Below are positions 17,282 through 25,034 of a stretch of DNA of 64,000 nucleotides, piece by piece; position 1 is the stretch's first letter; each line of letters begins with the position of its first letter. Below the pieces are notes generated by a model. That model was not told where the DNA came from. It worked only from the letters and a program-made list of their open reading frames with translations, and ran no database searches. This stretch comes from JAIBDK01 sp965261915 (GTDB lineage Bacteria; Pseudomonadota; Gammaproteobacteria; Arenicellales; Poriferihabitantaceae). The stretch covers positions 1,426,001 to 1,490,000 of the forward strand of contig CBDHDW010000013.1 in the NCBI GenBank assembly GCA_965261915.1, written 5' to 3'. The translations under genes were made by a program, and so were the position numbers.

Positions 17282-19360
17282 ATGAAAGACTTAACAAAGT
17301 ATAGAAATATTGGAATTTTTGCCCACGTGGACGCGGGTAAAACCACAACAACTGAACGAATTCTCAGCCTGACCGGAAAAATTCACAAAATCGGTGAAGT
17401 ACACGACGGTGAGGCGACAACCGATTTCATGGATCAGGAACGCGAGCGCGGTATTACAATCCAGTCTGCTGCAACCAGTGCATTTTGGGATGATCACCGA
17501 CTGAACATCATCGATACTCCGGGTCACGTTGACTTTACTATTGAAGTCTACCGTTCTTTGAAGGTGCTCGATGGCGGTATTGGGGTATTCTGCGGTTCTG
17601 GCGGTGTTGAACCACAGTCGGAAACAAACTGGCGTTATGCTAACGACTCAGAAGTTGCACGAGTTATTTTCGTCAACAAACTGGATCGTTTGGGTGCTGA
17701 TTTTTACCGGGTAGTCGATCAGATCAAGAATGTGCTTGGCGCCAATCCATTGGTGATGACGCTGCCCATCGGCATCGAAGATGATTTTAGCGGTGTAGTA
17801 GACCTACTCACTCGCAAAGCGTGGCTATGGGACGGTTCAGGTGATCCCGAGAAATATACGATTCAGGATGTCCCTGAAGACATGGTGGACAGTGTCGAGC
17901 AATATCGAGAAGAGCTGATCGAAACTGCACTTGAGTATGACGACGATGCTATGGAAAAATATCTTGAAGGTGAAGAGCCTGATGTGGATACCATCAAAGC
18001 CTGTATTCGCAAGGGTACTGTTGAACTGGATTTCTTCCCCACGCTGTGTGGGTCCGCGTTCAAAAACAAAGGTATTCAGCTGGTGTTGAATGCGGTAGTC
18101 GATTACTTGCCGAATCCAGTGGAAGTGAAGCCGCAACCGGAAACTGATCTGGAAGGTAATGAAACCGGTGAGTTGGCTTACGTCGATCCAGATAAACCAA
18201 TGCGTTCATTGGCGTTCAAAATTATGGACGACCGATACGGTGCCTTGACTTTCCTGCGCGTCTATTCCGGAACGCTGAGCAAGGGCTCAACCGTTTTGAA
18301 TACAGCGACCGGTAAAACTGAACGTATCGGACGCATCGTCGAAATGCATGCGGACTCTCGTGAAGAACTGGATGAAGCCCAGGCCGGTGATATCGTCGCT
18401 GTGCTGGGTATGAAGAACGTTAAAACCGGACATACCCTGTGTGATCCGAATAACCCTGCGACCCTGGAACCGATGGTATTTCCCGACCCGGTTATTTCCA
18501 TGTCGGTTTCACCGAAAGACAAGAGCGCTTCGGAAAAAATGGGTGTCGCGTTGGGTAAAATGATTTCTGAAGACCCTTCTTTCCACGTCAGTACCGATCA
18601 GGAAAGCGGTGAAACCATTCTTCAGGGTATGGGTGAATTACACCTCGATATTAAAGTTGATCTGTTGAAACGGACGCATGGTGTTGAAGTTGAAGTTGGA
18701 AAACCTCAGGTAGCCTATCGTGAAACCATTACCCAAATGGTTAAAGACGCATACACGCACAAAAAGCAAACGGGGGGTTCCGGGCAGTTCGGTAAAATCG
18801 AATATGTTATCGAGCCTGGTGAAACAGGATCCGGCTATCAATTTGAATCCAAAGTAACAGGTGGTAACGTGCCTCGCGAATTCTGGCCGGCTGTTGATAA
18901 AGGCTTTAAAGAATGTATGGAGAAAGGGGTACTTGCCGAATACCCGTGTATTGACGTTAAAGTCACCCTCATGGACGGTGCGTTTCATGCGGTGGATTCT
19001 TCTGCTGTTGCATTCGAACTGGCGGCACGCGCTGCGTACAGACAATCGATGACTAAAGCAGGTCCGCAATTGCTTGAGCCTATTATGAAGGTCGATGTGT
19101 TTACCCCGGATGCAAATGTTGGCGATGTTATTGGCGATCTTAATCGCCGCCGCGGCATGATTAAATCCCAGGACGCAGGCCCAACAGGTGTTCGTATCAA
19201 AGGTGATGTACCGCTTTCTGATATGTTTGGTTATATCGGTGATTTGCGAACGCTGACTTCCGGTCGAGGACAGTTTTCCATGGAGTTTTCTCACTATATG
19301 CCATGCCCTCGGAATGTCGCCGATGAAGTTATCAAAGAAACGCGTGAGCGTAAGGGTTAG
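17282..19360 (+). CDS. fusA2: Elongation factor G paralogue (EF-G2)
   Basis: A 692-residue translational GTPase. G1 is AHVDAGKTTTTER, G2 lies around RGITIQSAATS, G3 is DTPGHVDFT and G4 is NKLD. Domains II to V follow, with the domain IV loop around GGSGQFGKIEY and GRGQFSMEFSHY near the end. I chose ATG 17282 because the next residues match the family start (KDLTKYRNIGIFAHVDAG); the frame is open further up to 17222 without homology. The gene stands alone, away from rpsL-rpsG-tuf, which marks it as a second EF-G of the type found in many gammaproteobacteria. Such copies may act in translocation or in ribosome recycling. Confidence 0.88.
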   Translation: MKDLTKYRNIGIFAHVDAGKTTTTERILSLTGKIHKIGEVHDGEATTDFMDQERERGITIQSAATSAFWDDHRLNIIDTPGHVDFTIEVYRSLKVLDGGIGVFCGSGGVEPQSETNWRYANDSEVARVIFVNKLDRLGADFYRVVDQIKNVLGANPLVMTLPIGIEDDFSGVVDLLTRKAWLWDGSGDPEKYTIQDVPEDMVDSVEQYREELIETALEYDDDAMEKYLEGEEPDVDTIKACIRKGTVELDFFPTLCGSAFKNKGIQLVLNAVVDYLPNPVEVKPQPETDLEGNETGELAYVDPDKPMRSLAFKIMDDRYGALTFLRVYSGTLSKGSTVLNTATGKTERIGRIVEMHADSREELDEAQAGDIVAVLGMKNVKTGHTLCDPNNPATLEPMVFPDPVISMSVSPKDKSASEKMGVALGKMISEDPSFHVSTDQESGETILQGMGELHLDIKVDLLKRTHGVEVEVGKPQVAYRETITQMVKDAYTHKKQTGGSGQFGKIEYVIEPGETGSGYQFESKVTGGNVPREFWPAVDKGFKECMEKGVLAEYPCIDVKVTLMDGAFHAVDSSAVAFELAARAAYRQSMTKAGPQLLEPIMKVDVFTPDANVGDVIGDLNRRRGMIKSQDAGPTGVRIKGDVPLSDMFGYIGDLRTLTSGRGQFSMEFSHYMPCPRNVADEVIKETRERKG

Positions 19361-19423
19361 GCTTTCATTTTTTCTGCATCTGCCGTGACCGCAGCTTGCG
19401 GTAATATACTATAACGACAGGCT

Positions 19424-19641
19424 TCAACTACTGCCCGGGTTCATGCCGCGCACAGAAACTGCTTGCATCATGGCAATGGCTTCAGCGTATGATCCGGGGC
19501 CATGTTGAAGATCAATCAACACCGTGTCGTAGCCGCTGAGGGACACAATTTCTGCTGCGATGGGACTGAACATGCCAATCCAGCAGGCGCTCATTTTTTC
19601 ACCGTGTTGCCGGCGACTTTTGATGGGTGGTTATTTATCAT
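19424..19641 (-). pseudogene. HpcH/HpaI aldolase N-terminal remnant, frameshifted
   Basis: On the minus strand a start at 19641-19639 gives MINNHPSKVAGNTVKK and then a stop. In the +1 frame the sequence continues SACWIGMFSPIAAEIV, then SGYDTVLIDLQHGPGS and AIAMMQAV, the opening strands of HpcH/HpaI-family aldolases, before ending at 19424. Adding one A to the run of six A at the junction restores the frame. Only about 70 of the usual ~250 residues remain. Intact enzymes cleave 4-hydroxy-2-oxo acids. This remnant fills the gap between EF-G2 and the MFS gene. Confidence 0.7.
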
Positions 19642-19693
19642 TGCCGAATTGCTGCGCAACCGGACAATTAAATGCAAGGGATGAGTTCACTCC

Positions 19694-20968
19694 ATGTTTA
19701 ATCTGATTAAAACCGAATGGAAATTTTTGCTGTTTGGTTTTCTAATGACATTCTGGTCATCTCCCGGACAAACATTCTTCATATCATTGTTTAGCGGAGA
19801 GATTCGTGCGGACCTTGGATTGTCGGACGGTCAGTTCGGCGGACTCTATTCCGTCGCAACCCTGCTCAGTGCCATGATGATGGTTTGGAGCGGCAGTTTG
19901 ATGGACAGAGTCGATTTGCGGAAGTTTTCCATTGCAGTCGTTGTTGGGCTTGCTGCGGGTTGTATGGTTATGTCATTCAGTACGGGGGTGGTTTTACTGG
20001 TGCTGGGGATATTCCTGCTCAGGCAAATGGGTCAGGGATTGATGTGCCTTGCGAGTTCCACGGCAATGGTGCGCTACCTCGAACGTAACAAGGGAAAGAG
20101 CAGTGCGCTTGCTGGTATGGGCTATGCCGTATCCGAAGCGGTGATGCCGAGTGCGGTTGTCAGCGTGATTGTTATAGTGGGGTGGCGTCAGAGCTGGATG
20201 ATAAGTGCGGTGGTGTTGGTGACGTTGGTGATTCCGCTGATTTTGATTTTGTTGCGTGATCACACCAACAGACATGAAAAGTATTTGCAGCAAATCAGTG
20301 CGACTGAATCTGCGTCGAAAGACGCAGGTTCTGATCATCTAACCATTGATCACAGTTCAATCCGGGAAAAGCCGCAGTGGACTCGCAGACAGGTGCTGAA
20401 AGACAAGTGCTTTTATTTGTTCCTGCCGGGTTTGATGTCCCAACAGCTCATGTTTACCGGGTTTATTTTTCATCAAATCCATCTGGTTGAATCAAAAGGC
20501 TGGTCATTGTCGGCCTGGGCTTCGTTGTTTGTAGTGTACGCCATGGTATCCATTGTGACCAAACTGGTGATCGGGGTGCTGATAGACAAGATCGGTACGA
20601 TCAAGATGGTCCCGCTGATTGGTTTGCCAATGGCAGTGGGGCTGGTCGTGCTCGCTTCAGGCTCGAGTCTGGGTGTGGCAGCGATATTTTTAATACTTAC
20701 CGGTGTCACTGTGGGTTTCCAGAGCACCGTTGCCGCACCGTTTTGGGCGGAGATGTATGGTACTCGTCACCTTGCATCGATCAAATCGCTGGGTTCTGCG
20801 ATAATGGTGGTGTTCACTGCGCTATCGCCAGTGATATTGGGTTATCTGATTGATCTTGGTGTCACCATGAACACGCTGGCAGCGGGCAGCGCCGTTTATA
20901 TCTTTGTTACTTCGTCTCTCGCATACTATGCCTGGCGGTTGCTGCGGACACGACTAAGTGTTAATTGA
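19694..20968 (+). CDS. Major facilitator superfamily transporter
   Basis: A 424-residue protein with about 12 hydrophobic segments and a hydrophilic central loop (residues ~195-240, between helices 6 and 7), the classical MFS plan. SGSLMDRVDLRKF between helices 2 and 3 is the motif A region, and KLVIGVLIDKIGTIKM its counterpart in the second half. The substrate is not evident; monocarboxylate or sugar-acid uptake would fit the following catabolic genes, but that is inference. The next small gene overlaps its stop codon, so the genes are probably co-translated as one operon with the class II aldolase. Confidence 0.85.
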   Translation: MFNLIKTEWKFLLFGFLMTFWSSPGQTFFISLFSGEIRADLGLSDGQFGGLYSVATLLSAMMMVWSGSLMDRVDLRKFSIAVVVGLAAGCMVMSFSTGVVLLVLGIFLLRQMGQGLMCLASSTAMVRYLERNKGKSSALAGMGYAVSEAVMPSAVVSVIVIVGWRQSWMISAVVLVTLVIPLILILLRDHTNRHEKYLQQISATESASKDAGSDHLTIDHSSIREKPQWTRRQVLKDKCFYLFLPGLMSQQLMFTGFIFHQIHLVESKGWSLSAWASLFVVYAMVSIVTKLVIGVLIDKIGTIKMVPLIGLPMAVGLVVLASGSSLGVAAIFLILTGVTVGFQSTVAAPFWAEMYGTRHLASIKSLGSAIMVVFTALSPVILGYLIDLGVTMNTLAAGSAVYIFVTSSLAYYAWRLLRTRLSVN

Positions 20969-21180
20969 GTGATGCGGCGACCTTCCCTGATATCGTATAT
21001 ACAGAGCGTTCAGGGGAGGACTATTTGAATACGTTGAATCGGGTATTTGAGTATTGCGGGCAGGACGGACGTGCCGACAGTTTTATCAACATAAAATGGC
21101 ATTCAGGGATTCGCTTTCCTGTAAATTATGATTACAATCGGCAACAACTTCAGACCAAGCATCGAGAGGCAGCAAAATGA
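20965..21180 (+). CDS. Small protein of unknown function, translationally coupled
   Basis: A 71-residue frame starting at TTG 20965, which overlaps the MFS stop, and ending in an ATGA overlap with the class II aldolase gene. Both overlaps suggest it is a translated member of the operon rather than chance. The product is acidic at first (DIVYTERSGEDYLNTLNRVFEYCGQDG) with aromatic residues and a basic tail, no membrane segment and no motif I recognise. It could also be the tail of a once longer gene. Codon use looks like that of its neighbours. Confidence 0.45.
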   Translation: MSDAATFPDIVYTERSGEDYLNTLNRVFEYCGQDGRADSFINIKWHSGIRFPVNYDYNRQQLQTKHREAAK

Positions 21181-21950
21181 GCAATGTCGCAACTCCCATC
21201 AGGAAGGCGAAAATGAGCGATGAAGAATGGCAGGCTCGCCAGGATTTAGCCTGCTGTTATCGAGCCTTCGCCCACTATGGCTGGACCGATCTGATTTATA
21301 CACACCTCAGTGTTCGGGTGCCTGGTGAGGTGGGTCAGTACATGATCAATCCCTATGGATTGCTGTTTCATGAAATCACAGCGAGTAATCTGATCAAGGT
21401 TGATTTCGATGGCAACGTTGGCGCAGGTGACTACCCGTACAACGATGCTGGCCATTCTATTCACACCGCGATTCTTAAGGCGAGGCCGGATATAAACGTT
21501 GTTTTGCACAGCCACACACGCGCCGGAATGGCGGTGTCGTGTATGGCGTGCGGGCTTTTACCGCTTACTCAGCAGGCAAACGAAGTGAATGCCGTTCTCT
21601 GTTCCCATGAATACGGTTTGGCAACCAATAACGAAGCTGAATGTGAAGCTTTGGGCCGCAGTTTTGGTGATTCGAGTTATTTGATGCTAATGCAAAACCA
21701 TGGTCTGTTGGGTGCCGGCCGAAATGTAGGAGAAGCTTTTTATTTGCTTTACGAATTGGAGAATGCGTGCAAGGTGCAGGTGGATGTACTTGCATCCGGC
21801 CAAAAATACATCGTGCCCAATAGTGAAGTTGTCAGGGAGATGAAGCGCTATGGAACGCCGCCAAAGGCGGCACCTGCCCGCCATACCGCGATGGCCTGGG
21901 ATGCTGTGGTTCGATTGATGGATTTAAAAGATCCTTCTTATCGGGAGTAA
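21177..21950 (+). CDS. Class II aldolase/adducin family protein
   Basis: A 257-residue protein of the class II aldolase/adducin fold. Members are zinc-dependent aldolases or epimerases acting on phosphorylated sugars such as fuculose or ribulose phosphate, though many homologues have unknown substrates. The zinc-binding HSHTRAGMAVS is near residue 112, and the later His is in LMLMQNHGLLGAG. The N-terminal region CCYRAFAHYGWTDLIYTHLSVRVPG is the family substrate pocket segment. It overlaps the preceding small gene by four bases and is followed 68 bp later by an SDR gene, a pairing common in sugar-acid or hydroxy-acid catabolism. Confidence 0.85.
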   Translation: MSNVATPIRKAKMSDEEWQARQDLACCYRAFAHYGWTDLIYTHLSVRVPGEVGQYMINPYGLLFHEITASNLIKVDFDGNVGAGDYPYNDAGHSIHTAILKARPDINVVLHSHTRAGMAVSCMACGLLPLTQQANEVNAVLCSHEYGLATNNEAECEALGRSFGDSSYLMLMQNHGLLGAGRNVGEAFYLLYELENACKVQVDVLASGQKYIVPNSEVVREMKRYGTPPKAAPARHTAMAWDAVVRLMDLKDPSYRE

Positions 21951-22018
21951 TCCAATGCTTGCTGTCGTCAGTTAGCATAGAGGATGAATTTGAGCGAAAT
22001 GACTTCGTTGCGATAGCG

Positions 22019-22816
22019 ATGGCAGAATCTTTTGCTAATATACATTTTAGTTTTCCTGAAACTCGCGTACTGGTTACTGGCGGTACATCGGGAATAGGAG
22101 AATCGGTGGCAAAGGCGTATTCAACAGCGGCTGCGCAGGTGGTGTTTACTGGCAGAGATGCGGTTAGGGGGGCGCGTGTTTTGCGGGAAGTAGACAGCTT
22201 ATCCGGGAACCGCGGTAAGCACGATTTTATAGCCGGCGATATTACTGATTCTGATTTTTGTGATGATCTCGTTAATCAGGCATCCGATACCCTTGGCGGT
22301 CTGGATATTGTGGTGAATTGTGCGGGGGTGATTCACCACGCAGAAGCAGGCGATACTACGGATGAACAGTGGCACCACACTATGAATGTGAATCTGCACG
22401 GGACATTTTATGTTTGCCGAGCGGCACTGAAACTGATGAAACGGTTAAAAGAAGGGGTCATTGTGAATATTGCCTCGGATGCGGGATTATCTGCGAGCAG
22501 TCATCTGGCCGCGTACAGTGCGAGTAAAGGTGCGGTGGTTCAATTATCAAGGGCGATGGCGAAAGACTATGGAAAGCATGGGATTCGTGTTATTCCGCTC
22601 TGTCCGGGCGATGTCGATACGCCGATGCTCCGCGGAGAATTTGATCAGTTAGGGGTTTGCGCTGAAGAGGGGCTGGATGATTCCGCGCAAAGCGTACCGC
22701 TGAACCGTGTCTGTACCCCTCAGGAAGTAGCGCAGTTAGTGCTTTATGCTTCCAGCGATGCTGCCGCATTTATGAGTGGTTATCCATTGGTGCTCGATGC
22801 GGCAAATCGGGCCTGA
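22019..22816 (+). CDS. Short-chain dehydrogenase/reductase (SDR)
   Basis: A 265-residue classical SDR. The cofactor loop TGGTSGIGESVAKAY is near the N-terminus, NCAGV is at ~residue 96, the catalytic Ser is in NIASDAGLS and the YxxxK motif is YSASKGAVV. The Arg in VFTGRDAVRG hints at NADP, but this is not decisive. I chose ATG 22019 because the Rossmann fold begins 17 residues later; a longer frame from 21959 adds no recognisable sequence. It oxidises or reduces an alcohol/ketone pair that I cannot name. It sits in the operon with the class II aldolase and the hotdog thioesterase. Confidence 0.88.
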   Translation: MAESFANIHFSFPETRVLVTGGTSGIGESVAKAYSTAAAQVVFTGRDAVRGARVLREVDSLSGNRGKHDFIAGDITDSDFCDDLVNQASDTLGGLDIVVNCAGVIHHAEAGDTTDEQWHHTMNVNLHGTFYVCRAALKLMKRLKEGVIVNIASDAGLSASSHLAAYSASKGAVVQLSRAMAKDYGKHGIRVIPLCPGDVDTPMLRGEFDQLGVCAEEGLDDSAQSVPLNRVCTPQEVAQLVLYASSDAAAFMSGYPLVLDAANRA

Positions 22817-22842
22817 ATTCAATTCCAGTATTTGCAAAAATG

Positions 22843-23247
22843 ATGACAGAAACTCGGTACACGATTGAACAATCGTACACAGATGAGCTCGGACACCTGA
22901 ACCATGTCTGGGCGATCAAACTCCTCGAGCTGGCTCGAGATGAATGGTATCGCGATGCCGGTTTATGGGAAGGACGGCCATGGAGTGACGATGAAACTTT
23001 GGGCACAATTGTTGTCAATATAAACGTGAACTATCGGTTGGAGTGCTTTCTCGATGAAGCTATCGTTGTCAGGACCTTTCCATTAAACAAAGGAAGCAAG
23101 AGCTACTCCATTGGGCAGGAACTCATTAAGGCGAATGGCGATATCGCCATAGATGGAGAATCAACCAATGTGATTATGGATAGGGTGTCCCATGAACTGG
23201 TCCTGGTGCCAGAATCCATCGGTCAGTATTTGCAGCCCAAGACCTAG
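22843..23247 (+). CDS. Acyl-CoA thioesterase, hotdog fold (4HBT type)
   Basis: A 134-residue single hotdog-domain protein (an ATG also lies one codon earlier, at 22840). TDELGHLNHVWAIKLLELARDEWY holds the Asp/His region expected for 4HBT thioesterases. It then has the strands VVNINVNYRLECFLDEAIVVRTF and the closing NVIMDRVSHELV. Members hydrolyse acyl-CoA thioesters. Relatives in carnitine-degrading pseudomonads act on betainyl-CoA, so a role after the BKACE step is possible, but the sequence does not settle this. The gene follows the SDR by 26 bp. Confidence 0.75.
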   Translation: MTETRYTIEQSYTDELGHLNHVWAIKLLELARDEWYRDAGLWEGRPWSDDETLGTIVVNINVNYRLECFLDEAIVVRTFPLNKGSKSYSIGQELIKANGDIAIDGESTNVIMDRVSHELVLVPESIGQYLQPKT

Positions 23248-23259
23248 CCTCCGTGCGCG

Positions 23260-23370
23260 ATTCTCCCGCCGCCATATGCCCCGCACAACCTGGAAGCAGA
23301 CAGAACCTATTGTGATGGTCTCTGGTTAATTTCGGTCGGCATTGAAGTTGCACTGGAGGATCGAAATTAA
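23260..23370 (+). other. Protein-like open stretch in frame beyond the thioesterase stop
   Basis: After the TAG of the thioesterase gene the same frame stays open for about 40 codons and reads like protein (ILPPPYAPHNLEADRTYCDG, then LWLISVGIEVALEDRN) before a TAA. It has no start codon. It could be the tail of a lost gene joined by deletion, or chance; I do not recognise the family. Confidence 0.25.
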
Positions 23371-23415
23371 ATATCGAGGTGTTTGTTTTGTTACCTAATG
23401 ATTCGCAGAATCCCC

Positions 23416-23421
23416 TATAAT
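23416..23421 (+). promoter_or_regulatory. Possible -10 box of the LeuA/CimA-like gene
   Basis: A perfect TATAAT lies 56 bp before the start codon. I see no good -35 box at the usual 16-18 bp distance, so this is tentative. Confidence 0.3.
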
Positions 23422-23476
23422 CGGGCGTTTTAGCGCATCACAAAGAGCTGGCGGTTAGCCGCAGTATCCATTTCCC

Positions 23477-25015
23477 ATGACGTCTTCAAATCAAACGCAA
23501 AATATTAAAATCGTAGACGTAACCTTACGAGATGGCGAACAGACTCAAGGCGTATCTTTCGCGCAGTCTGAAAAAGTCACGATTGCTAAAGCGTTGCTTC
23601 ATACGCTGAAGGTGGATCGAATAGAAGTCGCGTCTGCGGGAATTTCCGAAGGCGAACGTGAAGCAGTGCGTCGGATCAATGAATCGGCCGCTGAACAAGG
23701 TTATCTCGATCGCGTAGAAGTGCTTGGTTTTACTGACCACAAGCGCAGCGTTGACTGGATTGATTCGGTTGGTGGAAAAGTGATCAATCTGCTGACCAAA
23801 GGAAGCGAAAAACATTGCTGTGAGCAATTACGCATGTCGCCGGATCAGCATCTTGAAGGCATCCGTAAAACGGTTGAATATGCCGATCAAAAGGCTATGC
23901 TGGTGAATGTATATCTTGAAGACTGGTCAAACGGATATGTAGACAGTCGTGAATACGTCTATGCCATGATGGATAAGCTTGCGCAGCTCCCAATCGCGCA
24001 CTTTATGCTGCCGGATACTTTGGGAGTGATGTCTCCTGCTGAGGTGTCAGCTAATTTAGCTGACATGATCGCGCGCTATCCTGATTGCCGGTTCGACTTT
24101 CATCCGCATAATGACTACGGCCTGGGTACCGCAAACTGTATGGCAGCAGCACAGGCTGGCGTGACTTCTGTGCACTGTACAGTGAATTGTCTCGGCGAAC
24201 GCGCGGGTAACGCATCGCTTGCAGAGGTGTGTCTCGCGCTGAAAGATAAGCTGGGGCTGAATCTGTCGGTGGATGAAAGTAAAATTTATCATTTAAGCCA
24301 GATGATCGAAATTTTTTCCGGAAAAGCGGTTGCCGATAATGCCCCGGTGGTTGGGGCAGATGTGTTTACACAAACCGCAGGAATACACGCCGATGGCGAT
24401 CAAAAAGCGGGGCTGTATCAGACGCAATTAAGCCCGGATCGGTTTAATCGGTCTCATACTTATGCGTTGGGGAAGATGAGCGGCAAAGCGTCTCTGCAAA
24501 AGAATCTGGAGACGCTGGGGATTAGTTTGTCCCAGGAAGATCAAACCAAAGTGCTGGAAAAAGTGGTTTCCCTTGGAGATTCAAAAGCGGTGATTACGTC
24601 AGAGGATCTGCCTTTAATCATTGCAGATGTGCTGGAGTCTCGCGGTGACCGACATCTCGAATTACTGAATTGTTCTATCACCAGTGTTTACGGTTTGAAT
24701 TCTCATGTCAGTATCAGCGTAAAATTGTATGACGAAGTAATTAAGGCAACGGGAGTGGGTAACGGTGGTTTTGATGCTTTTATCGAAGCGATTAACGAGG
24801 TGCTTGAACGGCATCATATCGAAGTCCCTGAGCTGCTGGATTATCAGGTTCGAATACCGAAAGGCGGTACTACCAGCGCGCTGGTAGAATGTTTTATTAC
24901 CTGGATGGACGATGGCAGGAAAGTCAGAACCAGAGGAGTTGATGCAAACCAGGTGTTTGCTGGAATTCAGGCGACGCTGCGAATGCTGAATATGAAGCTG
25001 GGTTCTTCTGCCTGA
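23477..25015 (+). CDS. LeuA-type synthase (2-isopropylmalate or citramalate synthase-like)
   Basis: A 512-residue enzyme of the DRE-TIM metallolyase family, which condenses acetyl-CoA with a 2-oxo acid. The N-terminal VTLRDGEQTQGVSF holds the metal/substrate motif. The DFHPHNDYGLGTANCMAAAQAG block gives the two metal-binding His residues, and GERAGNASLAEV follows. Residues ~375-512 form the C-terminal dimerisation and regulatory domain, with GVGNGGFDAFIEAINEVL, as in LeuA and CimA. DGEQTQGVSF differs from the DGEQSPG of classical LeuA and is closer to citramalate-synthase-like or divergent LeuA proteins. No leuB, leuC or leuD is near. It follows the hotdog gene after a 229-bp gap with a possible promoter. 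Confidence 0.8.
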   Translation: MTSSNQTQNIKIVDVTLRDGEQTQGVSFAQSEKVTIAKALLHTLKVDRIEVASAGISEGEREAVRRINESAAEQGYLDRVEVLGFTDHKRSVDWIDSVGGKVINLLTKGSEKHCCEQLRMSPDQHLEGIRKTVEYADQKAMLVNVYLEDWSNGYVDSREYVYAMMDKLAQLPIAHFMLPDTLGVMSPAEVSANLADMIARYPDCRFDFHPHNDYGLGTANCMAAAQAGVTSVHCTVNCLGERAGNASLAEVCLALKDKLGLNLSVDESKIYHLSQMIEIFSGKAVADNAPVVGADVFTQTAGIHADGDQKAGLYQTQLSPDRFNRSHTYALGKMSGKASLQKNLETLGISLSQEDQTKVLEKVVSLGDSKAVITSEDLPLIIADVLESRGDRHLELLNCSITSVYGLNSHVSISVKLYDEVIKATGVGNGGFDAFIEAINEVLERHHIEVPELLDYQVRIPKGGTTSALVECFITWMDDGRKVRTRGVDANQVFAGIQATLRMLNMKLGSSA

Positions 25016-25034
25016 GTTTTTATTCCTGGTCGAT

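Noticed and set aside
18638..19294. 218-codon minus-strand frame opposite EF-G2
   Set aside because: It is a shadow of the EF-G2 coding frame with biased composition.
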